Shown piece after piece: positions 43,026 through 53,531 of a stretch of 64,000 nt of DNA. The stretch lies in NCBI RefSeq assembly GCF_019654975.1, contig NZ_BPEW01000025.1, forward strand, positions 1-64,000, read 5' to 3'. Below the pieces are notes generated by a model. It saw only the letters and a list, made by a program, of their open reading frames with translations. It did no database searches and was not told the DNA's origin. The translations under genes were made by a program, and so were the position numbers. The DNA is from Shewanella sp. c952 (GTDB lineage Bacteria; Pseudomonadota; Gammaproteobacteria; Enterobacterales; Shewanellaceae). Positions within the stretch are counted from its first letter, which is position 1; each line of letters opens with the position of its first letter.

Positions 43026-44306
43026 TTAGTTTGCAAGCGCGTTAAACTGATTAAAGTAATCAGGGAAAGTTTTAGAGGTACACTCAGGTTCATTAATCGT
43101 TATGCCACAATCAGCAAAGGCCAACATTGAAAAGCACATCGCCATTCGATGATCGTTATAAGTATCAATATTTGCGGTATGCGGTTTGGCTGGCGGCGTC
43201 ACACTAATGTAGTCATGACCTTCATCAACTATAGCTCCTACCTTACGTAATTCAGTCGCCATCGCCGCTAAGCGATCGGTTTCTTTAATGCGCCAGTTAT
43301 AAATATTACGAATATGCGTTGTACCAGTTGCAAACAGCGCCGCTGTCGCAATCGTCATCGCGGCGTCCGGAATGTGGTTCATATCAAGATCAACAGCGTT
43401 TAATTTCGAGCCACGAGCAATAATGTAGTCATCGCCCCACTCTATGTCTGCGCCCATCTGCGCCAATACATCAGCAAACTTTACATCACCTTGAATACTG
43501 AGTTTGCCTACACCGGTCACTTTGACTTCGCCGCCCTTAATTGCACCTGCCGCAAGAAAGTAAGATGCTGATGACGCATCACCTTCTACCAATAGTTTTC
43601 CAGGACTGGTATAGCGTTGGCCAGTTTTGATTTCAAAAGAGGTGTAACTATTATTGGTAACGTTAACACCAAACTGCGCCATTAACGCTAAAGTAATATC
43701 AATGTAAGGCTTAGATACTAGTTCGCCCTTAATGTTAATATTGACATCACCTTTCGCTAGCGGTGCAACCATTAGCAAAGCTGTTAAGAACTGACTAGAG
43801 AGATCACCCGCTATTTCAACATCACCACCGCTCAAGCCCGTAGCATTAATGGTTAATGGCGGAAAGCCATCATTTTTTAAGTAGCTAACATCGGCGCCAA
43901 GTTGGCGTAATGAGTCAACCAGATCGCCAATGGGACGTTCTTCCATTCGAGGTTCACCGGTTAAGGTAAACTCTCCATTGCCTAATGTAAGTGCAGCGCA
44001 AAGTGGCCGCATAGCAGTGCCTGCATTGCCCAAAAATAATGTTTGTGCAACATCGCTGTTAAGCGTGCCAGCGAGTCCATCAACTTCACAAACCGTGTTG
44101 TTATTTGATAAGCGATAGTTCACGCCTAATTGCTTGAGTGATGCCAACATATAGCGGATATCGTCAGAATCGAGCAAGTTTGTTAATGTCGTGGTCCCTT
44201 CGGCTAACGTTGCAAGTAACAGCGCGCGGTTAGAAATGCTTTTAGATCCTGGGATATTAATGGTCCCGTTTACTTTTTCGATAGGCTCTAAACGTAATTG
44301 ATTCAT
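43026..44306 (-). CDS. aroA: 3-phosphoshikimate 1-carboxyvinyltransferase (EPSP synthase)
   Basis: This 426-residue enzyme of the shikimate pathway joins PEP to shikimate-3-phosphate. It is a class I EPSP synthase: [14 protein letters not shown] at the N terminus, [12 protein letters not shown] (the glyphosate-sensitive loop with Gly96-type residue), [15 protein letters not shown], and [15 protein letters not shown] with [11 protein letters not shown] near the C terminus. It starts at ATG with an AAGAAG ribosome site. The gene precedes cmk and rpsA on the minus strand. Confidence 0.98.
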   Translation of the reverse strand: MNQLRLEPIEKVNGTINIPGSKSISNRALLLATLAEGTTTLTNLLDSDDIRYMLASLKQLGVNYRLSNNNTVCEVDGLAGTLNSDVAQTLFLGNAGTAMRPLCAALTLGNGEFTLTGEPRMEERPIGDLVDSLRQLGADVSYLKNDGFPPLTINATGLSGGDVEIAGDLSSQFLTALLMVAPLAKGDVNINIKGELVSKPYIDITLALMAQFGVNVTNNSYTSFEIKTGQRYTSPGKLLVEGDASSASYFLAAGAIKGGEVKVTGVGKLSIQGDVKFADVLAQMGADIEWGDDYIIARGSKLNAVDLDMNHIPDAAMTIATAALFATGTTHIRNIYNWRIKETDRLAAMATELRKVGAIVDEGHDYISVTPPAKPHTANIDTYNDHRMAMCFSMLAFADCGITINEPECTSKTFPDYFNQFNALAN

Positions 44307-44734
44307 TGATAACTTCTTTAAATTACTGCAGGAGTCAAACTCACCTGCGGGTTAACAGTAGACGTTCATGCTAAATGCTTGTTAGGTCACCACGACAAAA
44401 TGACAGCTGTTTAGCGATTGTTTGAACTTCGTAGTTACAAATTTACTGATTGCTGCGAAGTATTCAACACTTTTTTGCTAAAAACTTACCTTTAAGCCCT
44501 AAAAGTTATTCAAGTGGTAGAAATAGACATTTATCAGGGGTGAAAATGACACGTTTGCTCAAAAATAAACGTATTGGAATATATTATTGCCAATTTTTAT
44601 CCAAACGAAATTCATGATAATCACTATTAAATAACTACAAATTTACGTTACCCTAGGTAATATAAGAATAACTAAATAAATTGGCATTATTTGCTATAGA
44701 AAGTAGGCCAATAAACAAAGAGGTAGATGGAGCT
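44307..44734. other. divergent region between aroA and the aminotransferase
   Basis: About 430 bases, AT-rich, hold promoters in both directions. I looked for TyrR boxes (TGTAAA-N6-TTTACA) and found only loose fragments such as TTACAAATTTAC near 44434. No gene or hairpin is evident. Confidence 0.4.
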
Positions 44735-45925
44735 ATGTTCAACAAACTGACCGCTATGCCTGCAGATCCAATTTTAGGATTACTGACTAAATACCGTGAA
44801 GATAATCATACACAGAAAGTTGATCTAGGTGTCGGGGTATATAAAGACGAATCAGGTCACACCCCTATTCTGACTTGTGTAAAGAAAGCTGAGAAGTATC
44901 GTTTAGACACTGAGTCAACAAAAGTTTACATCGGCCCAACAGGTTCTGCTGACTTTAATCGTCTAATGTCTGAACTGGCTTTTGGTGCAGAAAACCGTGC
45001 AATTCTAGCTAACAGAGTACGTACAGTGTCCACTCCAGGCGGCACTGGAGCACTTAGAGTCGCTGCGGATTTTATTAAGCGCTGTAATCCAAACTCTGTG
45101 CTTTGGGTTAGCGATCCAACATGGGCAAACCATACAGGCTTATTTGAAGCGGCGGGGATCACTGTTAAAACCTACCCTTATTATGATTACGACACTAAAT
45201 CACTGAAATTTGCAGAAATGAAAGCCGCACTGTCAGAAATTGGCAGCGATGATGTGGTACTGCTACATGCTTGTTGTCATAACCCAAGTGGTATGGATCT
45301 CAACCAACAACAATGGGACGAGGTTATCGAGCTTACTGCAGAGCAAGGCTTTACACCACTGATTGATATGGCCTATCAAGGCTTTGGAGAAGGTGTTGAT
45401 GAAGATGCGTATGGCGTTCGGAAAATGGCTGCGACAGTCAACAACATGATCTTATGCAGCTCTTGCTCTAAGAATTTCGGTCTTTACCGAGAACGTATTG
45501 GCGCCTGTAGCATTATAGGTAAAGATGCAGCCGCCAGTGATGTTGCTTTCTCCGTCTTACTTTATGTTGTGCGTTGTATCTATTCGATGCCGCCAGCACA
45601 CGGTGCAGCAATAGTGGAAACGATTCTAGGTTCAAATGAGCTAAAACAAGAGTGGTTAGACGAGTTAACGGTAATGCGCGATCGCATTAACGGCAATCGT
45701 GCAATGTTAGTTAATAAGCTCAAAGAGATTGGCGTTACTAGTAACTTTGACTTCATCACTGAGCAAAAAGGCATGTTCTCGTTCTTAGGGATCACGCCAG
45801 AGCAAGTCGCACAGCTTCAAAGTGAATACAGTGTTTATATGGTCGACTCCAGCCGTATAAGCATTGCGGGCATAGGTACTGGAAATGTTGATTACTTAGC
45901 AAAATCAATTGCTAAAGTGCTCTAA
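44735..45925 (+). CDS. class I aspartate / aromatic amino-acid aminotransferase
   Basis: The protein has 396 residues from ATG 44735, the exact length of E. coli AspC/TyrB; AAAGAGG and GGAG lie upstream. An in-frame TTG at 44681 is not favoured. It is a PLP enzyme with the lysine in SSCSKNFGLYRERIGA and the HACCHNPSGMD and DMAYQGFGEG motifs of the AspC/TyrB branch. It transfers amino groups between aspartate or aromatic amino acids and 2-oxoglutarate. It lies between aroA and serC, which fits amino-acid synthesis. AspC versus TyrB preference cannot be settled by eye. Confidence 0.92.
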   Translation: MFNKLTAMPADPILGLLTKYREDNHTQKVDLGVGVYKDESGHTPILTCVKKAEKYRLDTESTKVYIGPTGSADFNRLMSELAFGAENRAILANRVRTVSTPGGTGALRVAADFIKRCNPNSVLWVSDPTWANHTGLFEAAGITVKTYPYYDYDTKSLKFAEMKAALSEIGSDDVVLLHACCHNPSGMDLNQQQWDEVIELTAEQGFTPLIDMAYQGFGEGVDEDAYGVRKMAATVNNMILCSSCSKNFGLYRERIGACSIIGKDAAASDVAFSVLLYVVRCIYSMPPAHGAAIVETILGSNELKQEWLDELTVMRDRINGNRAMLVNKLKEIGVTSNFDFITEQKGMFSFLGITPEQVAQLQSEYSVYMVDSSRISIAGIGTGNVDYLAKSIAKVL

Positions 45926-45941
45926 GCTTTAAAGTGCCAGT

Positions 45942-45970
45942 AAAAAGCCGCTTTTGATAGCGGCTTTTTA
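45942..45970. terminator. bidirectional terminator between the aminotransferase and serC
   Basis: AAAAAGCCGC and GCGGCTTTTT form a perfect 10-base stem around TTTTGATA. It serves both convergent genes. Confidence 0.9.
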
Positions 45971-45979
45971 ATTTACTCA

Positions 45980-47071
45980 TCAGCTATGTTTTTTAGCAAA
46001 GTTTTGCATGAAACTCACTAATTCAATGACGCCTTCAATCGGCATGGCATTGTAAATACTCGCGCGCATTCCGCCTACACTACGGTGCCCTTTCAGTGCT
46101 ACCAAGCCAGCCTGTTTAGCTTCTTCCAAAAATTGGTTATCAAGCTCAGCATTAACAAGCTGGAAAGTTACATTCATACGAGAGCGATTCTCGTTAGCAA
46201 CGCCACTAGTATAGAAATCAAGGTCATCTATGCACTGGTACAGACGCTTAGCTTTCTCAATATTAATTTTTTCAACGGACTCAACGCCACCACTCGCTTT
46301 TAACCATGCAAAAACTTCTGCTGCTAAGTACCATGCAAATGTCGGCGGAGTGTTATACATAGAGCCATGTTTTACCGCCAGTTTATAATCCATGATGGAA
46401 GACTGCGGCAAACTCGGTAGCGCCAGCATATCATCGCGTACAATGACAATACTCAAGCCTGATGGCCCTATATTTTTTTGTGCTCCAGCATAAATGAGGC
46501 CAAATTGATTTACATCTATTTTTCGCGACAAAATATTTGATGACATATCAGCGATAACTGGCCATGGGCTATTAATCGTGTCAAAGATCTCAATACCGTC
46601 CACAGTCTCGTTCGGGCAGTAATGTAGGTACCGGTAATCTTTATCGATATTTGAAAACGAAGGTAAAGAAACGCTGTTTAAGCCATTACTCTTTTCGACG
46701 ATATTCATGGTATCGATACTGTCTTCACCAGCCAGCTTTTTAGCTTCTTCTACTGCAGCTGAAGACCAACTGCCGTCAACTAGATAAAGTGCTCGGCCTT
46801 TATTGCCAAGAAAGTTATTGGCGATAGCCGAAAACTGACCTCGACCACCGCCATGCATAAAGAGCACATGATAGTTTGCCGGAATGTCCATTAACTCGCG
46901 TAAATTCGCTTCAGCTTGAGTGGTTAGCGCTATGAACTCTTTACTACGGTGACTAATCTCCATCACCGAAGTACCCATATTATTCCAATTTAACAACTCA
47001 CTCTGTGCTTTTTGCATAACAGCTTGAGGTAACATGGCAGGTCCAGCACAGAAATTAAAAGTAGCGCTCAC
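45980..47071 (-). CDS. serC: phosphoserine aminotransferase
   Basis: This 363-residue protein starts at GTG with AGGA 9 bases upstream. It is a class V PLP enzyme: [10 protein letters not shown] at the N terminus, [19 protein letters not shown] and the PLP lysine in [12 protein letters not shown], then [15 protein letters not shown]. It makes phosphoserine for serine synthesis and the matching intermediate of pyridoxal phosphate synthesis. In many relatives it leads into aroA; here the aminotransferase gene on the opposite strand lies between. Confidence 0.97.
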   Translation of the reverse strand: MSATFNFCAGPAMLPQAVMQKAQSELLNWNNMGTSVMEISHRSKEFIALTTQAEANLRELMDIPANYHVLFMHGGGRGQFSAIANNFLGNKGRALYLVDGSWSSAAVEEAKKLAGEDSIDTMNIVEKSNGLNSVSLPSFSNIDKDYRYLHYCPNETVDGIEIFDTINSPWPVIADMSSNILSRKIDVNQFGLIYAGAQKNIGPSGLSIVIVRDDMLALPSLPQSSIMDYKLAVKHGSMYNTPPTFAWYLAAEVFAWLKASGGVESVEKINIEKAKRLYQCIDDLDFYTSGVANENRSRMNVTFQLVNAELDNQFLEEAKQAGLVALKGHRSVGGMRASIYNAMPIEGVIELVSFMQNFAKKHS

Positions 47072-47335
47072 AGATTTTGTCCTTCTATTGTGATCAATAA
47101 AATAATCGACTCGATGTAAAACTTTTCCGAGTATAGCGTAACTGTTTGGATGCTAAAATGAAAAAAACATTTAGTGCTTAGCTATTATTAAAATACAAAT
47201 TTTTATTAACTATCATTCGTACAACGAGTAATATTACCCTTTTCCTCGGCAACGAGCCGTTAAAGTATTACGCTGTTTTCTTTACGTACAGAAATCTTCT
47301 TTAGCACAGCGTAATTTGGCACATTGGAACTGTAA

Positions 47336-48493
47336 ATGTTTTTTAAATCGACTTTTATTATTGGTACATTCTCTTTAGCAGCGCTGTTACCGTTTGATCA
47401 AGCAAGCGCCACGTCTTCAAATTATGCTTCCCTCTCTGATAATTTTGCAACGGATTTTAAACGAGAGTTGAAAAGCGAAAAGGTACCAGGTGGCGCCTTT
47501 GTTATTGTAGAAAATGACACGCTATTAAAATTGTCCACTTACGGTAAGCGCCGTAAAAATGGTAAATATAACATCAATGCTGACACTGTATTTAGGTTAG
47601 CCTCCGTTTCTAAAACCTTCGCGGGAACCTTAGCAGGTCTTTTAGTTGAAGAGCATAAACTCGATTGGCGCCAACCTATAGTCAGCTTTCTACCAAAGTT
47701 CACTCTTGCTGAACGGCAAAGTGCTCAGCAAATTAGCTTAGGCCATATCATTGGACACAGCACTGGCTTATGGCCAAACAGTTATGACAACTTAATCAAT
47801 GCAAATGTCAAAATGCCGAAAATTATTGATAAGTTTGCTGAGCTAACACCTATGTGTAAACCGGGAGTCTGCTATGGCTATCAAAACGTAGCGTTTTCTT
47901 TTATTCAAACGGCAATTGAAAAGCAATCCAAACAAAGCTACCAACAGATGCTTCAGCAAAGGATATTTACCCCATTAGACATGAGTTCTGCATCGCTAGG
48001 GTATGACGCATTTCAACAAACCGTCAATCGTGCGGAGCCGCATGTAAAAACAAAGTCTGGTTTTAAGCGAGTTAAAGTAAAGCCAAACTACTACCAACTC
48101 GCACCAGCTGCAGGCGTGAACGCTAGCATTACAGATATGTCTAAATGGTTAATGGCAAATTTGGGGCAAAACCCAGAAGTGCTCTCTGCAAACGTGATTA
48201 TGGATTTAACCACTCCAGGTATTAAAACCACTAAAGAGTTACGTCGTAGAGATTGGCGTAAACATCTGGACAGCGCGCATTACGGTAAAGGCTGGCGGGT
48301 GTACCAATTCGAAGGAAGGCAGTTGATTTATCACGCTGGTTGGGTCGCCGGCTACGTGGCTGAAATTTCATACTCACCAGAGCTTAACATTGGTATGGCA
48401 ATGTTACTTAATGGCGAATCTAGGGTAGCAACTAAACTCAGTGCTGAATTTTGGCAAGACGCATTTTTAATCGCTGATAAACTTAAGAAGTAA
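47336..48493 (+). CDS. exported serine hydrolase of the beta-lactamase/DD-peptidase fold
   Basis: This 385-residue protein has a signal peptide (cleaved near DQASA). Class C-type motifs are present: SVSK (LASVSKTFAG), YQN as the YxN element (CYGYQNVAFS), and HAG at YHAGWVAGY in place of KTG. These define the broad serine beta-lactamase-like hydrolase family, which includes esterases and D-amino peptidases. True AmpC activity is unlikely from the HAG motif. It is monocistronic and divergent from serC; no AmpR-type regulator is near. Confidence 0.85.
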   Translation: MFFKSTFIIGTFSLAALLPFDQASATSSNYASLSDNFATDFKRELKSEKVPGGAFVIVENDTLLKLSTYGKRRKNGKYNINADTVFRLASVSKTFAGTLAGLLVEEHKLDWRQPIVSFLPKFTLAERQSAQQISLGHIIGHSTGLWPNSYDNLINANVKMPKIIDKFAELTPMCKPGVCYGYQNVAFSFIQTAIEKQSKQSYQQMLQQRIFTPLDMSSASLGYDAFQQTVNRAEPHVKTKSGFKRVKVKPNYYQLAPAAGVNASITDMSKWLMANLGQNPEVLSANVIMDLTTPGIKTTKELRRRDWRKHLDSAHYGKGWRVYQFEGRQLIYHAGWVAGYVAEISYSPELNIGMAMLLNGESRVATKLSAEFWQDAFLIADKLKK

Positions 48494-48600
48494 TGTTCTC
48501 CTTACGAAGCGATTTAGTTATTGATGTGTGCTCGCCAATATAGAGTTTGGCTTTAGCAACAAGTAAGCTAAAACTGCTTAGCCAATATGGCTAAAACACT

Positions 48601-48630
48601 ACTTCTACTTCTACTTCTACTTCTACTTCT
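48601..48630. repeat. five perfect tandem copies of ACTTCT
   Basis: A 6-base unit repeats five times without error in the intergenic space between the serine hydrolase and gyrA, about 110 bases after the hydrolase stop. It lies outside coding sequence and before the gyrA terminator, so length changes would have little coding effect. Confidence 0.95.
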
Positions 48631-48679
48631 AGCAAAGTTTTATACACACTAGAAATCAGTTACGTTTATTAGCAGCAAT

Positions 48680-48708
48680 AAAAAAGGATGCCCATAGCAT
48701 CCTTTTTT
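48680..48708 (-). terminator. gyrA terminator
   Basis: AAGGATGC and GCATCCTT pair around CCATA, with runs of A and T on either side. It lies 22 bases after the gyrA stop. Confidence 0.85.
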
Positions 48709-48729
48709 ACTTCGTATTAATAACTACGA

Positions 48730-51441
48730 TTAAGCTTCAGTGTCTGGCTCGTCGTTTTCTGCAGTATCAGCAGCTTCTGCACTTTGTGTTTCAGTTTCTG
48801 CTGTTGGCTCTGAGATGATAGGGTTACCCTCTTCATCAAGCTCAACTTCATCGTCCTGAATTTCATCAATGCGTTGTAAACCGACAACCTTCTCATCTTC
48901 CGCAGTGCGAATGATAGTCACACCTTGAGTATTACGACCAATACTCGATACTCCAGTTGCAGGAGTTCGAACTAAAGTTCCTTTGTCACTGATAAGCATG
49001 ATTTCATCATTATCGCCAACTTGTACAGCACCAACTACAGCACCATTACGTTCGCTCACTTTGATAGAAACAACGCCTTTTGTACCACGACTCTTAGCTG
49101 GGTACTCAGAAAGTGCAGTTCGCTTACCATAACCATTTTCGGTTACCGTCAAGATTGCGCCATCTTCTTTAGGCACAATTAGCGATACAACAGTTTGGCC
49201 ATCTTCAAGCTTAATACCACGAACACCGGTAGCGGTACGGCCCATCGCACGTAGTGCAATCACCTCTTCACCAGTTTCTGGGTCAATCTTCACTTCGCCA
49301 GTTTCTGCATTACGTGCTTTTTCGTTAAAGCGTACTACTTTACCTTCGTTAGAGAACAACATGATGTCGTCATTACCATCGGTAATATCAACGCCAATCA
49401 GTTGGTCACCATCTTTCAAGTTAACTGCAATAATGCCGTTAGCACGAGGGTTGCTGTACGCTGTTAACGCTGTTTTCTTAACCGTTCCGTGAGAAGTTGC
49501 CATAATGATATATTTATCATCGGCATATTCACGTACTGGTAAAATAGCGGTAATGCGCTCACCTTCAGATAGAGGTAATAAGTTTACAATAGGACGCCCA
49601 CGAGCTGTACGGCTCGCAAGTGGCAATTGATAAACCTTCAGCCAATACATTTTGCCGAAGTCAGAGAAACATAAAATAGTATCGTGAGTATTCGCTACCA
49701 ATAGTTTTTCGACGAAATCTTCATCTTTAACTTTAGTCGCAGCTTTACCCTTACCACCACGGCGCTGCGCCTGATAGTCTGTAAGCGCTTGATATTTTGC
49801 ATAACCAAGATGAGAAAGTGTAACTACAACGTCCTCTTCGTTGATGAGATCTTCAAGACTCATATCAACTTCATTGGCATTGATAACAGTGCGACGTTCA
49901 TCGCCAAAGTTTTCAAGCACTTCATGAAGCTCTTCAGTAATCACTTCCATCAAGCGTTGCGGGCTACTTAATATAAGTAGCAATGCAGCGATAACTTCTA
50001 GCAACTCTTCATATTCTGCGATGATCTTGTCATGTTCAAGACCTGTAAGACGGTGCAAACGAAGCTCAAGAATTGCTTGCGCTTGTTGTTCTGTCAGGAA
50101 GTACTTGTCATCACGAATACCAAACTCTGGATCTAACCACTCTGGACGCGCTGCATCGTCACCTGCTTTTTCAAGCATGCCTTTAACATGTCCAAGTTCC
50201 CAACCTTGTGCAACCAATTTAACCTTGGCTTCAGCGGGTGTTGGCGATGCTTTAATGAGCGCAATAATAGGGTCAATATTTGCCAGAGCTACCGCTAGAG
50301 CTTCCAATGTATGGGCTCTTTCGCGGGCTTTACGCAGTTCAAATACAGTACGACGAGTCACAACTTCGCGGCGGTGAAGAATAAAGCACTCGAGCATCTC
50401 TTTCAGGTTAAATAGTTTTGGCTGACCGTTAGTCAACGCAACCATGTTAATACCAAAAGAGCACTGCATCTGTGTTTGAGCGTATAAGTTGTTTAGTACA
50501 ACTTCACCCACTTCACCACGCTTGATCTCAATGACTATACGCATACCGTCTTTATCAGACTCGTCACGTAGGCCACTGATCCCTTCTATCTTTTTATCTT
50601 TAACAAGCTCAGCCATCTTCTCGATAAGGCGGGCTTTGTTAACTTGATATGGAATTTCGTGAACAATAATACGTTCACGCCCATTGTCTTCAGTTTCCAC
50701 ATCTGCACGGGCGCGCATAACAGCACGACCTCGACCCGTTTTATAAGCGTCGATGATGCCCTTACGACCATTAATAATCGCTGCGGTAGGAAAATCTGGT
50801 CCTGGAATATGTTCCATTAACTGTTCGATAGACAACGCTGGGTCTTCGATAAGCGCCAAACAACCGGCAATCACTTCAGTAATGTTGTGAGGAGGTATAT
50901 TTGTTGCCATACCAACGGCAATACCTGATGAACCATTAACCAGTAATGTCGGTATGCGAGTAGGTAAAACAGCTGGGATAAACTCTGTACCATCATAGTT
51001 AGGTACAAAATCAACCGTCTCTTTCTCAAGATCTGCTAATAACTGATGCGCAACTTTGTCCATACGGATTTCTGTATAACGCATTGCAGCTGCAGCATCG
51101 CCATCGACTGAACCGAAGTTACCTTGGCCGTCGATAAGTGGATATCTCATTGAGAATGGCTGCGCTAAACGAACGATCGTGTCGTATACAGCAGTGTCAC
51201 CATGTGGGTGATACTTACCAATTACGTCACCGACAACACGAGCCGATTTCTTATATGGCTTGTTCCAGTCGTTTTTCAATTCGTTCATCGCGAATAAGAC
51301 GCGACGATGAACAGGCTTTAAGCCATCACGAACATCGGGCAGTGCCCGGCCTACAATTACACTCATAGCGTAATCGAGGTAAGAATTCTTTAATTCGTCT
51401 TCAATATTAATTGGTGTTATAGATGAAGCCAGATCAGTCAT
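48730..51441 (-). CDS. gyrA: DNA gyrase subunit A
   Basis: The protein has 903 residues from ATG 51441. This start puts the active-site tyrosine (AMRYTE) exactly at 122 and the quinolone-region residues at 83 and 87, as in E. coli, so the longer start at 51474 is rejected. The breakage-reunion domain and the C-terminal beta-pinwheel (with QRRGGKGK at the GyrA box) are complete. The tail is acidic (from about residue 875). Residue 83 is Thr (E. coli Ser), with Asp at 87. With GyrB it introduces negative supercoils. Divergent from ubiG; it ends at a terminator. Confidence 0.98.
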   Translation of the reverse strand: MTDLASSITPINIEDELKNSYLDYAMSVIVGRALPDVRDGLKPVHRRVLFAMNELKNDWNKPYKKSARVVGDVIGKYHPHGDTAVYDTIVRLAQPFSMRYPLIDGQGNFGSVDGDAAAAMRYTEIRMDKVAHQLLADLEKETVDFVPNYDGTEFIPAVLPTRIPTLLVNGSSGIAVGMATNIPPHNITEVIAGCLALIEDPALSIEQLMEHIPGPDFPTAAIINGRKGIIDAYKTGRGRAVMRARADVETEDNGRERIIVHEIPYQVNKARLIEKMAELVKDKKIEGISGLRDESDKDGMRIVIEIKRGEVGEVVLNNLYAQTQMQCSFGINMVALTNGQPKLFNLKEMLECFILHRREVVTRRTVFELRKARERAHTLEALAVALANIDPIIALIKASPTPAEAKVKLVAQGWELGHVKGMLEKAGDDAARPEWLDPEFGIRDDKYFLTEQQAQAILELRLHRLTGLEHDKIIAEYEELLEVIAALLLILSSPQRLMEVITEELHEVLENFGDERRTVINANEVDMSLEDLINEEDVVVTLSHLGYAKYQALTDYQAQRRGGKGKAATKVKDEDFVEKLLVANTHDTILCFSDFGKMYWLKVYQLPLASRTARGRPIVNLLPLSEGERITAILPVREYADDKYIIMATSHGTVKKTALTAYSNPRANGIIAVNLKDGDQLIGVDITDGNDDIMLFSNEGKVVRFNEKARNAETGEVKIDPETGEEVIALRAMGRTATGVRGIKLEDGQTVVSLIVPKEDGAILTVTENGYGKRTALSEYPAKSRGTKGVVSIKVSERNGAVVGAVQVGDNDEIMLISDKGTLVRTPATGVSSIGRNTQGVTIIRTAEDEKVVGLQRIDEIQDDEVELDEEGNPIISEPTAETETQSAEAADTAENDEPDTEA

Positions 51442-51733
51442 AAACTGCTCGATCCCCTGAAATTTAGCATGCAATTCTCACTCATAAGAACGGCCATGCT
51501 TGAAAACGTGATTTGGCATTCTAACACAGTTATTTGGTGGCGCTAGACCCAATACAGCATTCATTTTAAATAAGCACAAAAACGCAATACTATTGATTAA
51601 AATCAAGGCATAAGTGCATTTTATAGCCACTTCGAGTAGATCTTAGAAAACCAAGCGATATCCGCTTTGTTTATTGCCGCTAATCATTATAATGAAGCAC
51701 AAAAGACGAATTAATCGATCTGAGGTAATTACA

Positions 51734-52444
51734 GTGCAAAACAACAATAATGTCGATCCTGAAGAGATTGCAAAATTTGAAAAAATGGCAGCGACTTGGT
51801 GGGATCTAAATGGTGAATTCAAGCCCCTGCACAATCTTAATCCGCTGCGCCTCAATTATATCGATCAAACAGCTGGCGGTATCTTTGGTAAAAAGGTACT
51901 CGATGTCGGCTGTGGTGGCGGGATTTTATCTGAAAGCATGGCGCGTATTGGTGCTGATGTAACGGGCTTAGATATGGGTGAAGAACCGCTTGATGTTGCT
52001 CGTCTGCATGCATTAGACACGGGTGTTTCAATAAACTATATAAAAAACACCGCAGAAAACCATCGTGATCAGCACCGACAACAATATGATGTCATTACCT
52101 GTATGGAGATGCTTGAACATGTACCTGACCCAAGCTCAGTGATCCAAGCTTGCGCTGATATGGTAAAACCTGGCGGCTATGTTTTTTTCTCCACTATTAA
52201 TAGAAACATTCGAGCCTATGTAGAAACCATCTTAGGTGCTGAATATTTATTAAAGATGCTGCCAGTCGGGACCCATGATCATAATAAGTTTATCAGGCCC
52301 TCGGAACTAATCGGCCTTGCTGATAATGCCGAGCTAATCTGCAACGATGCTGTAGGGATCACCTACAATCCAATTACTGATGTGTTTAAGTACACAAAAA
52401 GTTTAGAAGTCAATTATATGATAGCGACGACTAAAAATGACTGA
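51734..52444 (+). CDS. ubiG: ubiquinone biosynthesis O-methyltransferase
   Basis: The protein has 236 residues from GTG 51734; GAGGT lies 7 bases upstream. The frame is open to an ATG at 51674, but the added 20 residues are not part of the family. The SAM-binding motif [14 protein letters not shown], post-[15 protein letters not shown] and EMLEHVPDP are present. It carries out both O-methylations in ubiquinone synthesis. Its end overlaps gph by 8 bases, giving coupled translation. The ubiG-gyrA divergent arrangement is common in gammaproteobacteria. Confidence 0.96.
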   Translation: MQNNNNVDPEEIAKFEKMAATWWDLNGEFKPLHNLNPLRLNYIDQTAGGIFGKKVLDVGCGGGILSESMARIGADVTGLDMGEEPLDVARLHALDTGVSINYIKNTAENHRDQHRQQYDVITCMEMLEHVPDPSSVIQACADMVKPGGYVFFSTINRNIRAYVETILGAEYLLKMLPVGTHDHNKFIRPSELIGLADNAELICNDAVGITYNPITDVFKYTKSLEVNYMIATTKND

Positions 52445-53132
52445 TTGTCACTTAACAAACAAGCGCCTCACCATTAAAGGGGTGCTTTTTGATCTTGATG
52501 GCACTTTAGCCGACACTGCACCAGATATGATTGAAGCGCTCAATATTAGCCTTGCACAGTTCGGTTTTGCTGCAGCTAATAGCAGTGAACTACGTTATCA
52601 AGCGTCACATGGTAGTTTAGCTTTAGTGCAAACCGCACTGCCTGAGCAAAACGAAGCGATGCATGCTCAAGTGCAATCAGCCCTGCTGAATAACTATCCC
52701 CAAGTAAACGGAAAGCACTGTCAGCTTTTCACTGGCTTAGAGATATTTTTAGAATTATTGTCAGAACACGACATTCCATTTGGGGTCGTCACCAATAAAC
52801 CCGCCAGATTTACCCGACCACTGATGATTAAAATGGGTTTTGAAAAACGAATGCCTACCATCATAAGTGGCGACAGTACCTTGCATTCAAAGCCTCATAC
52901 TGCACCGATGCAGCTTGCTGCGCAGCAATTATCTGTGCAACCTGAGCACATACTTTATCTTGGCGATGCAGAGCGAGACATGCAAGCAGCAAAGGCCAGC
53001 GGTATGCATGCAGGACTCGCTAAGTGGGGCTATATTGGCCCCAATGATGCAATAAATGACTGGCCAAGCGATATTAGTTTTGAAGATCCAAACTCTCTCA
53101 CCGAGTGGTTGAAAAACCACCTGAGCATTTAA
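52437..53132 (+). CDS. gph: HAD-family phosphoglycolate phosphatase
   Basis: This 231-residue haloacid-dehalogenase phosphatase has motif [14 protein letters not shown], a helical cap domain, motif [11 protein letters not shown] and motif [22 protein letters not shown] (the KPHTAP lysine precedes it). It clears 2-phosphoglycolate or a related small phosphate ester formed during DNA repair or metabolism. It overlaps ubiG by 8 bases, and the ubiG-gph pairing is typical. A hairpin terminator follows. Confidence 0.88.
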   Translation: MTDCHLTNKRLTIKGVLFDLDGTLADTAPDMIEALNISLAQFGFAAANSSELRYQASHGSLALVQTALPEQNEAMHAQVQSALLNNYPQVNGKHCQLFTGLEIFLELLSEHDIPFGVVTNKPARFTRPLMIKMGFEKRMPTIISGDSTLHSKPHTAPMQLAAQQLSVQPEHILYLGDAERDMQAAKASGMHAGLAKWGYIGPNDAINDWPSDISFEDPNSLTEWLKNHLSI

Positions 53133-53156
53133 GCAACCAATCTCGTTTGCAAATGA

Positions 53157-53197
53157 TGAAGATCGCTATGGGATCCAGCGATCTTCAACAAGTTTTT
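53157..53197 (+). terminator. probable terminator of ubiG-gph
   Basis: TGAAGATCGCT and AGCGATCTTCA form an 11-base stem around ATGGGATCC. A T-run (TTTTTT) begins 6 bases after the stem, slightly further than ideal. Confidence 0.6.
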
Positions 53198-53250
53198 TAG
53201 CTGTTCAAATAATCTTCTTCGACGGAGAACTCAAATCAAAACAAGCTTCA

Positions 53251-53272
53251 AGGGTTAGCTATTACTAACCCT
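53251..53272. repeat. inverted repeat AGGGTTAG-N6-CTAACCCT upstream of nrdA
   Basis: Perfect 8-base arms around CTATTA lie just before two DnaA-box-like sites. No T-run follows. It may be an operator or part of the gph 3' end. Confidence 0.5.
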
Positions 53273-53277
53273 AATAA

Positions 53278-53297
53278 TTATCCTCAAGATATCCACA
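53278..53297 (+). promoter_or_regulatory. two near-consensus DnaA boxes upstream of nrdA
   Basis: TTATCCTCA (53278-53286) and ATATCCACA (53289-53297) each match the DnaA box TTATNCACA at all but one position. They have the same orientation and are 11 bases apart. The E. coli nrd promoter is controlled by DnaA through a similar pair, which supports function. Confidence 0.5.
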
Positions 53298-53366
53298 ACT
53301 TGTACCCATAATTCGTACTTGCAAAAATCCAATAACCTCACTATCTTGTACCTTAGAAATTTTAAA

Positions 53367-53382
53367 ACACCATATATTGTGT
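53367..53382. promoter_or_regulatory. NrdR box upstream of nrdA
   Basis: ACACCATATATTGTGT matches the 16-base NrdR consensus (ACAC-w-ATATAT-w-GTGT) with one deviation. A degenerate partner beginning ACACTAG at 53400, about 33 bases on, may be the second box. NrdR represses ribonucleotide reductase genes in response to dATP/ATP. Confidence 0.7.
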
Positions 53383-53531
53383 GTGAGTGACAATCGTAGA
53401 CACTAGTTAGCTGTTTGTGTCAACAGATTGGTTGCCACTGTTTTACAGTTTCATTTCGATGTTTACAGGGAAACGTACAGTGCGCCTTAATAGGTCACTT
53501 TCATCAATATAAGAACCAAGGTTTATCTTTA

